Assembly: GCF_013618865.1 (NCBI RefSeq) | Contig: NZ_JABSOE010000002.1 | Coordinates: 1-64,000 of the forward strand | Length of the DNA: 64,000 nucleotides | Source: Phocaeicola faecicola | GTDB taxonomy: Bacteria > Bacteroidota > Bacteroidia > Bacteroidales > Bacteroidaceae | Reading direction: 5' to 3' | Shown here: positions 8,365 to 17,100 of the stretch, piece by piece | Position numbering within the stretch: position 1 is the first letter of the stretch | How the letters are laid out: each line of letters begins with the position of its first letter | Translations under genes and position numbers: made by a program | Notes under the pieces: model-generated | What the model saw: the letters and a program-made list of their open reading frames with translations, nothing else | What the model was told of the DNA's origin: nothing | Databases searched by the model: none

Positions 8365-9681
8365 ATGAACGTACAAGAGATATTGAATAACCTCAAAATA
8401 AATGAGTTGAACGAGATGCAGCGCCAGGCCCTCACGCTGTTCAAACAGGGAGGGGACATGATTCTGCTTTCGCCTACGGGATCGGGAAAGACCCTTGCCT
8501 ACCTGTTGCCGCTGGTGAGTGCCCTCAATCCTGAAGTGAAGGGAGTGCAGGCGGTGGTACTGGCACCGTCGCGTGAGCTTGCCCTGCAGATAGAGCAGGT
8601 ATTCAAGGCCATGGGAACCGGATTCGGGGTGATGAGTTGTTACGGAGGACGTCCGGCTATGGAGGAACATCGTACGATGAAAGCGCTCAATCCGACGGTA
8701 ATCATCGGTACGCCGGGACGAATGAATGACCATCTGGGAAAGCAGAATATTGAAGGAGGAAAGGTCCGCCTGCTGGTAATCGACGAGTTCGACAAATGTC
8801 TGGAACTGGGATTCCAGGAGGAAATGGAGGAGGTGATTTCCAAACTCACGGGACTGAAAAGGCGGTTTTTGCTGTCGGCTACGGACGCAGAGGAGATTCC
8901 GCAGTTTACGGGCTTGAACCGGACGGTCAGACTGGATTTCCTGGACCGGAAGCAGGAGACGGAGGAACGCTTGCATCTGTATCAGGTGAATTCGCCGGCA
9001 AAGGACAAGCTGGAGACCCTCTATCGTCTGTTGTGCTGTCTGGGTAATGAATCGACCATCGTTTTCTGCAATCACCGGGAAAGTGCTGACCGTATCGGAA
9101 AGTATTTGCGGTCGATGAAAGTCTTCTGTGAGGTATTCCATGGAGGAATGGAACAGGACGATAGGGAAAGGGCGTTGTACAAATTCCGCAACGGAAGTTG
9201 CCACGTATTTATCTCAACCGACCTGGCTGCCCGCGGACTGGATATTCCAGACATTGACAACGTGGTACATTATCACCTGCCGCAGTCGCAAGAGGGATTC
9301 GTGCACCGCAACGGACGTACGGCACGGTGGGAAGCAGAGGGTAAGGCCTTTGTGATTCTGCATGAGGAAGAAACCCTGCCGGAATACGTGAAGTTGCCGG
9401 TGGAAGTGTACGAACTGCCCGAAAAAGTGCCGGCTCCCGGAATGCCTGAGTTTGTGACATTGTACATCGGAAAAGGGAAGAAAGACAAGATCAACAAGAT
9501 TGATATCGTAGGATTCCTTTCCAAAAAAGGAGGGCTCGGCAAGGAGGAAGTGGGACGCATCGATGTAAAAGATCATTACGCTTTTGCGGCTATCTCCCGG
9601 AAAAAGGCTAAACAAACGTTAAAACTGATACAAAATGAAAAGATTAAGGGGGTAAAGACTTTGATAGAACCTGCAAAATGA
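8365..9681 (+). CDS. DEAD-box RNA helicase with DbpA-like C-terminus
   Basis: A 438-residue ATP-dependent RNA helicase. Motif I is SPTGSGKT (about residue 40), Ia APSRELALQ, Ib TPGRM, II DEFD in place of DEAD, III SAT, V STDLAARGLDIP and VI HRNGRTAR (usually HRIGRTAR). The last 75 residues (YIGKGKKDKINKIDIVGFL onwards) match the RNA-binding domain that in DbpA recognises 23S rRNA hairpin 92, so a role in large-subunit assembly is likely. The protein has a short N-terminus without the usual Q-motif phenylalanine block. A terminator follows at 9742. It sits after the rRNA methyltransferase, which suits an rRNA job. Confidence 0.88.
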   Translation: MNVQEILNNLKINELNEMQRQALTLFKQGGDMILLSPTGSGKTLAYLLPLVSALNPEVKGVQAVVLAPSRELALQIEQVFKAMGTGFGVMSCYGGRPAMEEHRTMKALNPTVIIGTPGRMNDHLGKQNIEGGKVRLLVIDEFDKCLELGFQEEMEEVISKLTGLKRRFLLSATDAEEIPQFTGLNRTVRLDFLDRKQETEERLHLYQVNSPAKDKLETLYRLLCCLGNESTIVFCNHRESADRIGKYLRSMKVFCEVFHGGMEQDDRERALYKFRNGSCHVFISTDLAARGLDIPDIDNVVHYHLPQSQEGFVHRNGRTARWEAEGKAFVILHEEETLPEYVKLPVEVYELPEKVPAPGMPEFVTLYIGKGKKDKINKIDIVGFLSKKGGLGKEEVGRIDVKDHYAFAAISRKKAKQTLKLIQNEKIKGVKTLIEPAK

Positions 9682-9741
9682 TATCTTTGTGATACTAAAC
9701 TATACGGAAGCAAGCAGGGAACTATAAGAATATTTTATAGG

Positions 9742-9784
9742 AAAGGTATTTATGTGTCAATTTGAAACTAAATACCTTTTTTTT
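9742..9784 (+). terminator. Rho-independent terminator after the helicase
   Basis: Stem AAAGGTATTTA (9742-9752) with TAAATACCTTT (9769-9779), followed by an eight-base T tract. Confidence 0.8.
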
Positions 9785-9837
9785 ATGCATAAAAGTAAGA
9801 AAAGTACGCGATATAATAGAAAATTCTTACCTAAACT

Positions 9838-9868
9838 TTTGGAAGTCTAAAAATAATCACTAAATTCG
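9838..9868 (+). promoter_or_regulatory. serC promoter
   Basis: TTTG at 9838-9841, a 19-base spacer and TAAATTCG at 9861-9868, one base from the TAnnTTTG consensus. The spacing is exactly that of Bacteroidetes housekeeping promoters. The predicted leader is about 40 bases. Confidence 0.65.
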
Positions 9869-9913
9869 CAATTGTAAGAATGAACAAGATGTTTAACCAA
9901 AACAAACTTCCAA

Positions 9914-10981
9914 ATGAAAAAACATAATTTTAATGCGGGACCTTCTATTCTGCCTCGCGAAGTGATCGAAAAAACGGCTCAGGCTATTCTTGATTATAAC
10001 GGTTCGGGACTTTCGTTGATGGAAATCAGTCACCGCGCTAAAGACTTTCAACCGGTTGTGGACGAAGCTGTGGCCTTGTTTAAGGAACTTCTGAATATCC
10101 CGGAAGGATATTCTGTGCTTTTCCTCGGCGGCGGTGCGAGCATGGAGTTCTGTATGGTTCCTTACAATTTTCTGGAAAAGAAAGCGGCTTATCTAAATAC
10201 AGGTACTTGGGCCAAGAAAGCAATCAAGGAGGCCAAGGCATTCGGTGAAGTGGTAGAGGTGGCTTCTTCAGAGGCTCAGGGTTATACTTATATTCCGAAG
10301 GATTATGAGGTTCCTGCCGATGTGGATTATTTCCATATCACCACGAACAATACGATTTACGGTACGGAATTGCACGAAGACCTGAACGTGGGTGTTCCGA
10401 TGGTGGCTGATATGTCTTCGGATATTTTCTCCCGCCCGGTTGATGTATCGAAATACATCTGTATCTATGGTGGCGCACAGAAGAATCTGGCTCCTGCAGG
10501 TGTAACGTTCGTGGTAGTGCGTAATGATGCATTGGGTAAGGTTTCCCGTCATATCCCGACCATGCTGAACTATCAGACACACGTGGACAAGGGTTCTATG
10601 TTCAATACTCCTCCGGTAGTGCCTATCTATGCGGCTTTGCAGACATTGCGCTGGATCAAGGCGGAAGGTGGAGTAGAGGAAATGCAGCGCCGTGCAAAAG
10701 AACGTGCCGACTTGCTGTATGCCGAAATCGACCGCAACAAACTGTTCCGCGGTACAGTGGTGAAGGAAGACCGTTCGTACATGAACATCTGCTTCGTAAT
10801 GAGCGATGAGTACAAGGATCTGGAAGCTGACTTCCTGAAATTTGCCACAGAAAAGGGAATGGTGGGAATCAAGGGACACCGTTCTGTAGGCGGATTCCGT
10901 GCTTCCTGCTATAACGCAATGCCGCTGGAAAGTGTACAGGCTTTGGTAGCATGTATGCAGGAGTTTGAAAAAATGCATTGA
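9914..10981 (+). CDS. serC: Phosphoserine aminotransferase
   Basis: A 355-residue PLP enzyme that converts 3-phosphohydroxypyruvate and glutamate to phosphoserine, the second step of serine synthesis; it also serves pyridoxine synthesis in some bacteria. Family marks are FNAGPSILP at the N-terminus, the glycine-rich [10 protein letters not shown] cofactor loop and the PLP lysine K190 in [11 protein letters not shown]. It lies directly ahead of serA, and serB is also in this window, so the whole phosphorylated pathway is present. A terminator-like hairpin separates it from serA, so the two genes probably have separate transcripts. Confidence 0.96.
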   Translation: MKKHNFNAGPSILPREVIEKTAQAILDYNGSGLSLMEISHRAKDFQPVVDEAVALFKELLNIPEGYSVLFLGGGASMEFCMVPYNFLEKKAAYLNTGTWAKKAIKEAKAFGEVVEVASSEAQGYTYIPKDYEVPADVDYFHITTNNTIYGTELHEDLNVGVPMVADMSSDIFSRPVDVSKYICIYGGAQKNLAPAGVTFVVVRNDALGKVSRHIPTMLNYQTHVDKGSMFNTPPVVPIYAALQTLRWIKAEGGVEEMQRRAKERADLLYAEIDRNKLFRGTVVKEDRSYMNICFVMSDEYKDLEADFLKFATEKGMVGIKGHRSVGGFRASCYNAMPLESVQALVACMQEFEKMH

Positions 10982-11000
10982 TAAATCGAACTGATTAGTT

Positions 11001-11050
11001 AAAAAGGGGGATCGGAGAGTGGCTGGACCGCTTGGAAGATCCACCTTTTA
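11001..11050 (+). terminator. Terminator after serC
   Basis: AAAGGGGGATC (11003-11013) pairs with GATCCACCTTT (11038-11048) with one mismatch, and T-rich sequence follows. Confidence 0.55.
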
Positions 11051-11267
11051 TACCTTTTATCTTTACTTTATCTGCCGATATGGCATTCCCCACAAATTTT
11101 AATCTAATTCTTTAACTTCTAGGGTCTGTACCTCAGTAAATGGTCTTTAAAATTTTTTATCGGATGAGACGGTCAATACGGACGCAGTCACGAAAAATGG
11201 CTTTGAGGTACTGTCATTGCGCCTTATCCGGACTTCAGGTAGCTGGCTCTATTAAAATCTGATTGTC
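11051..11267 (+). other. Possible structured leader of serA
   Basis: No gene seen. GTACCTCA at 11128-11135 and TGAGGTAC at 11204-11211 form an 8-bp pairing that encloses about 68 bases, some 57 bases before the serA start. I found no good promoter match, and the class of element, if any, is unknown. Confidence 0.3.
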
Positions 11268-12188
11268 ATGAAAGTATTGGTAGCAACAGAAAAGCCGTTT
11301 GCAAAAGTGGCTGTCGACGGTATCCGCAAAGAAGTGGAAGCCGCTGGTTATGAACTGGTATTGCTGGAGAAATATACAGAAAAACAGCAGTTGCTGGATG
11401 CGGTAAAGGGAATCGATGCAATGATTGTGCGCAGTGACATCATCGATAAAGAGGTGTTGCAGGCAGCTGATCAGCTGAAGATTGTAGTCCGGGCAGGTGC
11501 CGGATATGACAATATCGACCTGGAGGCCGCGACTGCGAAAGGGGTATGTGTAATGAATACTCCGGGACAGAATTCGAATGCGGTGGCTGAACTGGTGTTT
11601 GGTCTGATGATCATGGCGGTACGCAACTTCTATGATGGAAAATCGGGTACCGAATTAAAGGGAAAGAAACTGGGTATACATGCCTTTGGTAATGTGGGCA
11701 GAAACGTGGCACGCATTGCGAAGGGAGTGGGTATGGATATCTATGCGTACGATGCGTATTGCACGAAGGAGGCCATCGAGGCTGAGGGAGTGAAGGCGGT
11801 TGATTCGGCCGAGGAACTGTATAAGGAATGTAATATCGTATCCCTCCATATTCCGGCTACGGCTGAGACACGGAATTCAATCAATTACGACCTGGTGAAC
11901 CTGATGCCTAAGGGTGGTTTGCTGATTAATACGGCCCGTAAGGAGGTAATCAACGAAGCTGATCTGATCCGTCTGATGACTGACCGTCCGGATTTCAAAT
12001 ACGTAACGGATATTATGCCGGCTCATCATGAGGAATTTGCCGATCATTTCCCGGGAAGGTATTTCTCTACTCCAAAGAAGATGGGTGCGCAGACTGCAGA
12101 AGCCAATATCAATGCGGGTATTGCGGCAGCTTGTCAGATTGTCGGTTTCCTGAGAGACGGCAACGAACGTTTCCGGGTAAACAAATGA
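11268..12188 (+). CDS. serA: D-3-phosphoglycerate dehydrogenase, short form with Lys in place of the catalytic His
   Basis: A 306-residue NAD-dependent dehydrogenase that oxidises 3-phosphoglycerate, the first step of serine synthesis. It has the nucleotide fold with GIHAFGNVGRNVA, the substrate loop VRAGAGYDNID and the catalytic Arg in INTARKEV. Where most family members have TPHIGA with the catalytic His, this protein reads TPKKMGAQT, so the His is replaced by Lys. That replacement is known from the Entamoeba histolytica enzyme and its Bacteroidetes relatives. There is no C-terminal ACT domain, so feedback inhibition by serine through that domain is not expected. It follows serC and precedes the DUF1015 gene. 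Confidence 0.93.
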   Translation: MKVLVATEKPFAKVAVDGIRKEVEAAGYELVLLEKYTEKQQLLDAVKGIDAMIVRSDIIDKEVLQAADQLKIVVRAGAGYDNIDLEAATAKGVCVMNTPGQNSNAVAELVFGLMIMAVRNFYDGKSGTELKGKKLGIHAFGNVGRNVARIAKGVGMDIYAYDAYCTKEAIEAEGVKAVDSAEELYKECNIVSLHIPATAETRNSINYDLVNLMPKGGLLINTARKEVINEADLIRLMTDRPDFKYVTDIMPAHHEEFADHFPGRYFSTPKKMGAQTAEANINAGIAAACQIVGFLRDGNERFRVNK

Positions 12189-12208
12189 TTTACTGAAACA
12201 ATAGCGGC

Positions 12209-12326
12209 AGGGGGCATCTTCTCGTTGGACAGAAGGACTTAACTGTAATCTTCTCCGTGGAATGTGTGTATAAAACTCCGTAGGGGGGAGGCCTGTACCC
12301 GTAGAAGGATGCTCCTTGTTTTTCTC
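12209..12326 (+). terminator. Weak terminator-like fold after serA
   Basis: GGGGGCATCTTCT (near 12210) can pair imperfectly with AGAAGGATGCTCC (near 12304), followed by TTGTTTTTCTC. The loop is long, so this is a tentative call. Confidence 0.3.
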
Positions 12327-12387
12327 TCTCAGGAGGGAATGATGCGTGTATTTAATCTTAAAGCTAAACTTCAATCATTAATGTAAT

Positions 12388-13635
12388 ATGGCTGTTATTA
12401 AACCATTTAGAGGTATTCGTCCACCTAAAGAATTTGTTGAACAGGTGGCTTCCCGTCCTTATGATGTACTGAATTCTGAAGAAGCCCGCACAGAGGCTGA
12501 GGGCAATGAGAAATCGTTGTATCACATCATTCGCCCGGAAATCGATTTTCCCGTTGGTACGGATGAGCATGATGAAAGGGTATATAAAAAGGCTGCTGAG
12601 AATTTCCAGATGTTTCAGGATAAGGGGTGGCTGGTGCAGGATGAGAAACCGTGTTACTATGTATATGCCCAGACCATGAACGGAAAGACTCAGTACGGAC
12701 TGGTGGTAGGGGCGTATGTGCCTGATTACATGAATGGGGTGATTAAGAAGCACGAACTTACCCGCCGGGATAAGGAAGAGGACCGTATGAAGCATGTGCG
12801 TGTGAACAATGCGAACATCGAACCGGTATTCTTTGCGTATCCGGATGATAAGGAACTGGATATGCTGGTGGCTAAATATACGTCACGTCAGCCGGAATAT
12901 GATTTTATTGCTCCTGGAGACGGGTTCGGCCATACTTTCTGGGTGATTGACGAGGAGAAGGATATTGAGGCCATTACGGAGAAGTTTAAGGCCATGCCGG
13001 CTCTTTATATTGCGGATGGACATCACCGGAGTGCAGCGGCGGCTTTGGTGGGTGCAGAGAAGGCGCAGCAGAATCCGGATCATAAGGGAGACGAGGAATA
13101 CAATTACTTTATGGCAGTCTGCTTCCCGGCCAGTCAGTTGACTATTATCGACTACAACCGGGTGGTGAAGGATTTGAACGGACTGACGGTGGAAGCGTTT
13201 ATCGACAAACTGAAGGAAAACTTTGAGGTGGTCAATAAGGGTACGGCGATCTACAAGCCGGTAGCATTGCACAACTTCGGTCTTTATGTGGGCGGAAACT
13301 GGTACAGTCTGACTGCCAAGCCGGGTACGTACGATGACCAGGATCCGATAGGGGTGCTCGACGTAACCATTTCATCGAATCTGATCCTGGATCAGATTTT
13401 GGGCATCAAGGACCTCCGTTCGGACAAGCGGATTGATTTCGTAGGTGGCATACGCGGATTGGGAGAACTGCAGAAGCGGGTGGACAGCGGTGAGATGAAA
13501 ATGGCACTGGCACTGTATCCGGTTTCGATGAAGCAGCTGATGGATATTGCCGATACGGGAAACATCATGCCTCCTAAAACGACCTGGTTCGAACCGAAGC
13601 TCCGCTCAGGACTGATTATCCATAAGTTGACATAA
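12388..13635 (+). CDS. DUF1015 family protein
   Basis: A 415-residue cytosolic protein of the DUF1015 family. Conserved blocks are the N-terminal FRGIRPPKEF...SRPYDVL, the charged ELTRRDKEEDRMKHV helix, the YIADGHHRSAAAALV block near residue 207 and the VGGIRGLGEL motif near 352. The biochemical activity of this family is not settled to my knowledge. In Bacteroidetes the gene commonly follows serC and serA, as here, which suggests a link to serine metabolism or its control. Confidence 0.85.
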   Translation: MAVIKPFRGIRPPKEFVEQVASRPYDVLNSEEARTEAEGNEKSLYHIIRPEIDFPVGTDEHDERVYKKAAENFQMFQDKGWLVQDEKPCYYVYAQTMNGKTQYGLVVGAYVPDYMNGVIKKHELTRRDKEEDRMKHVRVNNANIEPVFFAYPDDKELDMLVAKYTSRQPEYDFIAPGDGFGHTFWVIDEEKDIEAITEKFKAMPALYIADGHHRSAAAALVGAEKAQQNPDHKGDEEYNYFMAVCFPASQLTIIDYNRVVKDLNGLTVEAFIDKLKENFEVVNKGTAIYKPVALHNFGLYVGGNWYSLTAKPGTYDDQDPIGVLDVTISSNLILDQILGIKDLRSDKRIDFVGGIRGLGELQKRVDSGEMKMALALYPVSMKQLMDIADTGNIMPPKTTWFEPKLRSGLIIHKLT

Positions 13636-13842
13636 GAATGAGAAATACAAGGGTGGGAAACAAGGATGCAGGAGGAGATCGGGTATTCCTTTTTCCCGCC
13701 TGACTTACAGATTTATCAGTAACTTCTCTCATATATTGAACTAGATATATTAAATTATTTAAAAAAAAGCCGAAGTTGGGTGTGATATTGGGTGAATTAT
13801 ATTTACTTTGAGATTGTATAAGAACTAATTAAATAAAAAATT

Positions 13843-14019
13843 ATGAATGAATTAATCGCAAAAATCAAAGAGTTGAGCGAAGCAATGGTAGCTGATGCTG
13901 AATTGCAAGCAGAAAAAGGAAACAAAGCAGCTGGAACTCGTGCTCGCAAGGCTTCTTTAGAGTTGGAAAAAGTACTGAAAGAATTCAGAAAAGTTTCTTT
14001 GGAAGAATCAAAGAAATAA
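13843..14019 (+). CDS. Histone H1-like (Hc1 family) small nucleoid protein
   Basis: A 58-residue protein (begins MNELIAKIKELSEAM, ends EESKK). Alternating Lys/Arg and Glu in long helices and the RARKASLELEKVLKEFRK block match the Hc1/histone H1-like family of Bacteroidetes and chlamydiae. These proteins are thought to bind and compact DNA. It stands alone between the DUF1015 gene and the double kinase gene and has its own strong terminator, which suits a highly expressed single-gene unit. The gene is often missed because of its size. No clear promoter match was found upstream, only TTACTTTG near 13803. Confidence 0.85.
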   Translation: MNELIAKIKELSEAMVADAELQAEKGNKAAGTRARKASLELEKVLKEFRKVSLEESKK

Positions 14020-14044
14020 GATGGCTATTTCGGTTGGCTGAAGA

Positions 14045-14090
14045 AGAGGTTATATCATTGATGGAAAATGATGTAATCTCTTTTGTTTTT
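14045..14090 (+). terminator. Terminator of the histone H1-like gene
   Basis: 15-bp stem AGAGGTTATATCATT (14045-14059) with AATGATGTAATCTCT (14067-14081), two G-U pairs, followed by TTTGTTTTT. Confidence 0.75.
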
Positions 14091-14114
14091 ATACCGGTAT
14101 CTGTCAGAACTTTG

Positions 14115-14122
14115 TATCTTTG
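14115..14122 (+). promoter_or_regulatory. -7 promoter element of the double-kinase operon
   Basis: TATCTTTG is a perfect TAnnTTTG match 38 bases ahead of the ATG at 14161. Transcription from it would start near 14129, which excludes earlier in-frame starts. Confidence 0.6.
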
Positions 14123-14160
14123 TGTACCGGAGAATTTATATAACCTGCAAAGAGAGTATG

Positions 14161-17100
14161 ATGAAAAGAATAATATATGCATTCGTCCTGTTATCGGGAA
14201 TCGGGCTTTGTTCCTTGCCCTTTCTTCCTTCACAGACCGATAAAGTACTGTATCAGGAAGTAGATTCTTTGAATCGTCTTTCTTATGACCTGCGGTACAA
14301 GGATATGGCGGCTTCGGCAAGGGCTGCTACAAAGGCTTATTCGGAAGCGGAGAAATTTCCGGGACTGCGGATGCGGGCATTGAATCAAATGGGATTTTGT
14401 GCTTTCATGCGTATGGATTTTGAGCATGCCATCCGACTGTTTCAGAGGGTGCTGGAAGACAGCAACGATGAAATCGATAGCATGATAGCCTGTGTCGGCA
14501 TGATGAAGGTGTGTCAGCGCACTTCGATGAACAAGGAGTTTTACGATTACCGCAACCGGGCTCTTCGTCACATGAGCCGAATCCGGGAGGACGAGGACCT
14601 GATTACGGACGAGGAGGAGAAAAAAAGGCTCAACTATGCCTTTTCGGAGTTTTATATTGTTTCCGGGGTTTATTTCTATTATCTGCAGCAACATAAGGAG
14701 TCGATGGAATCCATCAATTCCATTACGGAATCCATGCTCAAGAATGACGAGGCACAACGCCTGTATTACGAATACATGAGAGGTTCGGGAGGCATGTACG
14801 AAGCCGAGTCTTATGACCAGACAGTGATGGGTGAACTGGACTATCTGGTCAGTTGTCTGCTGGCCAGCCGGAAGGGAGGATATGTGTATTTTGAAGCCAA
14901 TGCCTTGCAGGGGATTGCCGAATTGCTTGTATTCCGGAAAAACCGGGAGATCATACAGTCGGGCAGACCGTCCCTGCTGCACCTGATTAACGATAAAGGC
15001 ATGGCACTCGACAGTCTGTCGCTGCATTATGCCAAGGAGGCCCTTCGCCTGTTCAAGCAATATGGGGACTGGTATCAGATTTCGGGTACGTACCGTACCA
15101 TTGCGACCTGTTACAATACGTTGGGAGAGCCGGGAAAGGCACTGGACAATCTGGATACGGCCTTGCAGTATGTCAACCTGCATCACGAAAAATACTACCA
15201 CTGTACGGATTCTACCGACCGTCTTCAGCCTTATGTGCCGTATTCGGATGTCTCTGTCGAACTGCAGTGGGTGGAGAACAAGGGTATCAAGACCGTGCCC
15301 GAATGGATCCTCCGGTTGCGTGAACAGTTGAGCCGGACGTATTCTGCCATGGACTGCAAACTGGAATCGGACTATAACCGGAACATTTACCTGGATTTGC
15401 TGGATTATACGCGACAGGATAAGGCGTTGGAAAGCCGTTACGAGAGTTTGGGAAAGGAAATGAGGCAATTGAATTTCCTGTTGCTTCTGGCGGCTGGGGG
15501 AGCGGTCACTTTATTGCTCTTGTTTGTCGTATTGAACAAATACTGGAAGCGCCGGAACCAGCGCTACATGGAACAGTTGAAGAGTGTATTCGAACTGTGC
15601 AGAAAGACCATTTCTTCGATCCCGGCACAGACAGAAGACCCGTTGGAAATGTCTGAATCAATTAAAGACTTTATCTCTGCCGATATGCAGCAGCTTTTCA
15701 ATTTCAAGCAGATAGAGATTCAGCTGGTATCTGATAAGGGGATGGAAGATGAAGTCGATGAAGAAAGCTGTCGGAGTGAGGAGGAAGAAGGATTTATAGG
15801 GCCTGAAGAGGAAACGGTTTGGAACGATACATCGGATGAAGTCCTGTCAGAATCTGTCGAAGACAACGGCGAATGGGATTCCAGGGAATTGCGTCTTCCG
15901 GGAAGTCAGAAAGTCGTAGGAAAGATCCGGTTTATTTCTTCCGGTCCGCTTTCCCGCGAGAAACAGGAAATGCTGGAACTGATTCTGCCGTATGTGGCAT
16001 GGGCCTTGCAAAACGGCGTCAATCTCATTTGCCTTGACGATGAAATCAAACAGGTGGAAAAGAATTATTACGTTCACGAGCAGCATCTGATTGAGAACAA
16101 GCGGAAGAATACGGTCAAGAAAGCCTGTCTGTCGATTGTGACCGGCATGCTGCCATACATCGACCGTATCGTCAACGAAACCCGCAAGTTGAATACGGAA
16201 CTGCTCACCCGAACCGAGGAGGTAAAGCGCAACCGGATTACCTACATCGATGAACTGATTACCCAGATCAATGAATATAACGAGATATTGGCATTGTGGA
16301 TCAAAGTCCGTCAGGGTGCCTTGAGTCTTCACATTGAGAGTTTCCCGTTGCAACCTTTGTTTGCGGTGGTTGAAAAGAGCCGGAGAGCCTACGAGACGAA
16401 GCATCAGACGTTGCTCATTACTCCGACCGATGCTGTGGTAAAGGCCGACAGGGCACTGACATTGTTTATGATTAATACGCTGGCGGAAAACGCCCGTAAG
16501 TACACGCCGGAAGGAGGGAAAATCCATATCTATGCCGAAGAGACCGAAGACTATATCGAGATATCGGTTGCCGATACTGGTATCGGACTGTCTGCCAAGG
16601 ACATTTCCCACATTCTGGATGAAAAAGTATATGATTCGTCTGCCATCGGTATGGAAGATGCAGCAGATACATCGGTCTTGAAGAAGCAGAAAGGACACGG
16701 ATTCGGGTTGATGAACTGCAAGGGTATCATTGAGAAATACCGGAAAACCAATCCCGTATTCGGAGTCTGCCGCTTCTTTATTGAAAGTGCTCTGGGAAAA
16801 GGAAGCCGTTTCTGTTTCCGTCTCCCCAAAGGCATGAAAAGAATCGGAGTGCTGTTGTGGGGATGGATATTGCTGGCAGGAACGGGATGTACGTTTACCC
16901 AGCCCGAAAGTGCAGTTCCCTCTGCCTTGCCTGCCGACACGCTGCTGAACACGGCCAACCAATATGCCAATAAGGTTTATCAATGCAATGTGGACGGAGA
17001 ATATGCCCAGGCCCTGGTCTTTGCCGACAGTGTATTCAAATACATGAACACGCATTACCTGGCTACCTCCGGACGGAAGGCTCCGTTGCTGAAAATATAC

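Noticed and set aside
14230-15468. Long open frame (412 codons) opposite the double kinase gene
   Set aside because: Shadow frame; the plus-strand sensor domain fits known sensor layout.
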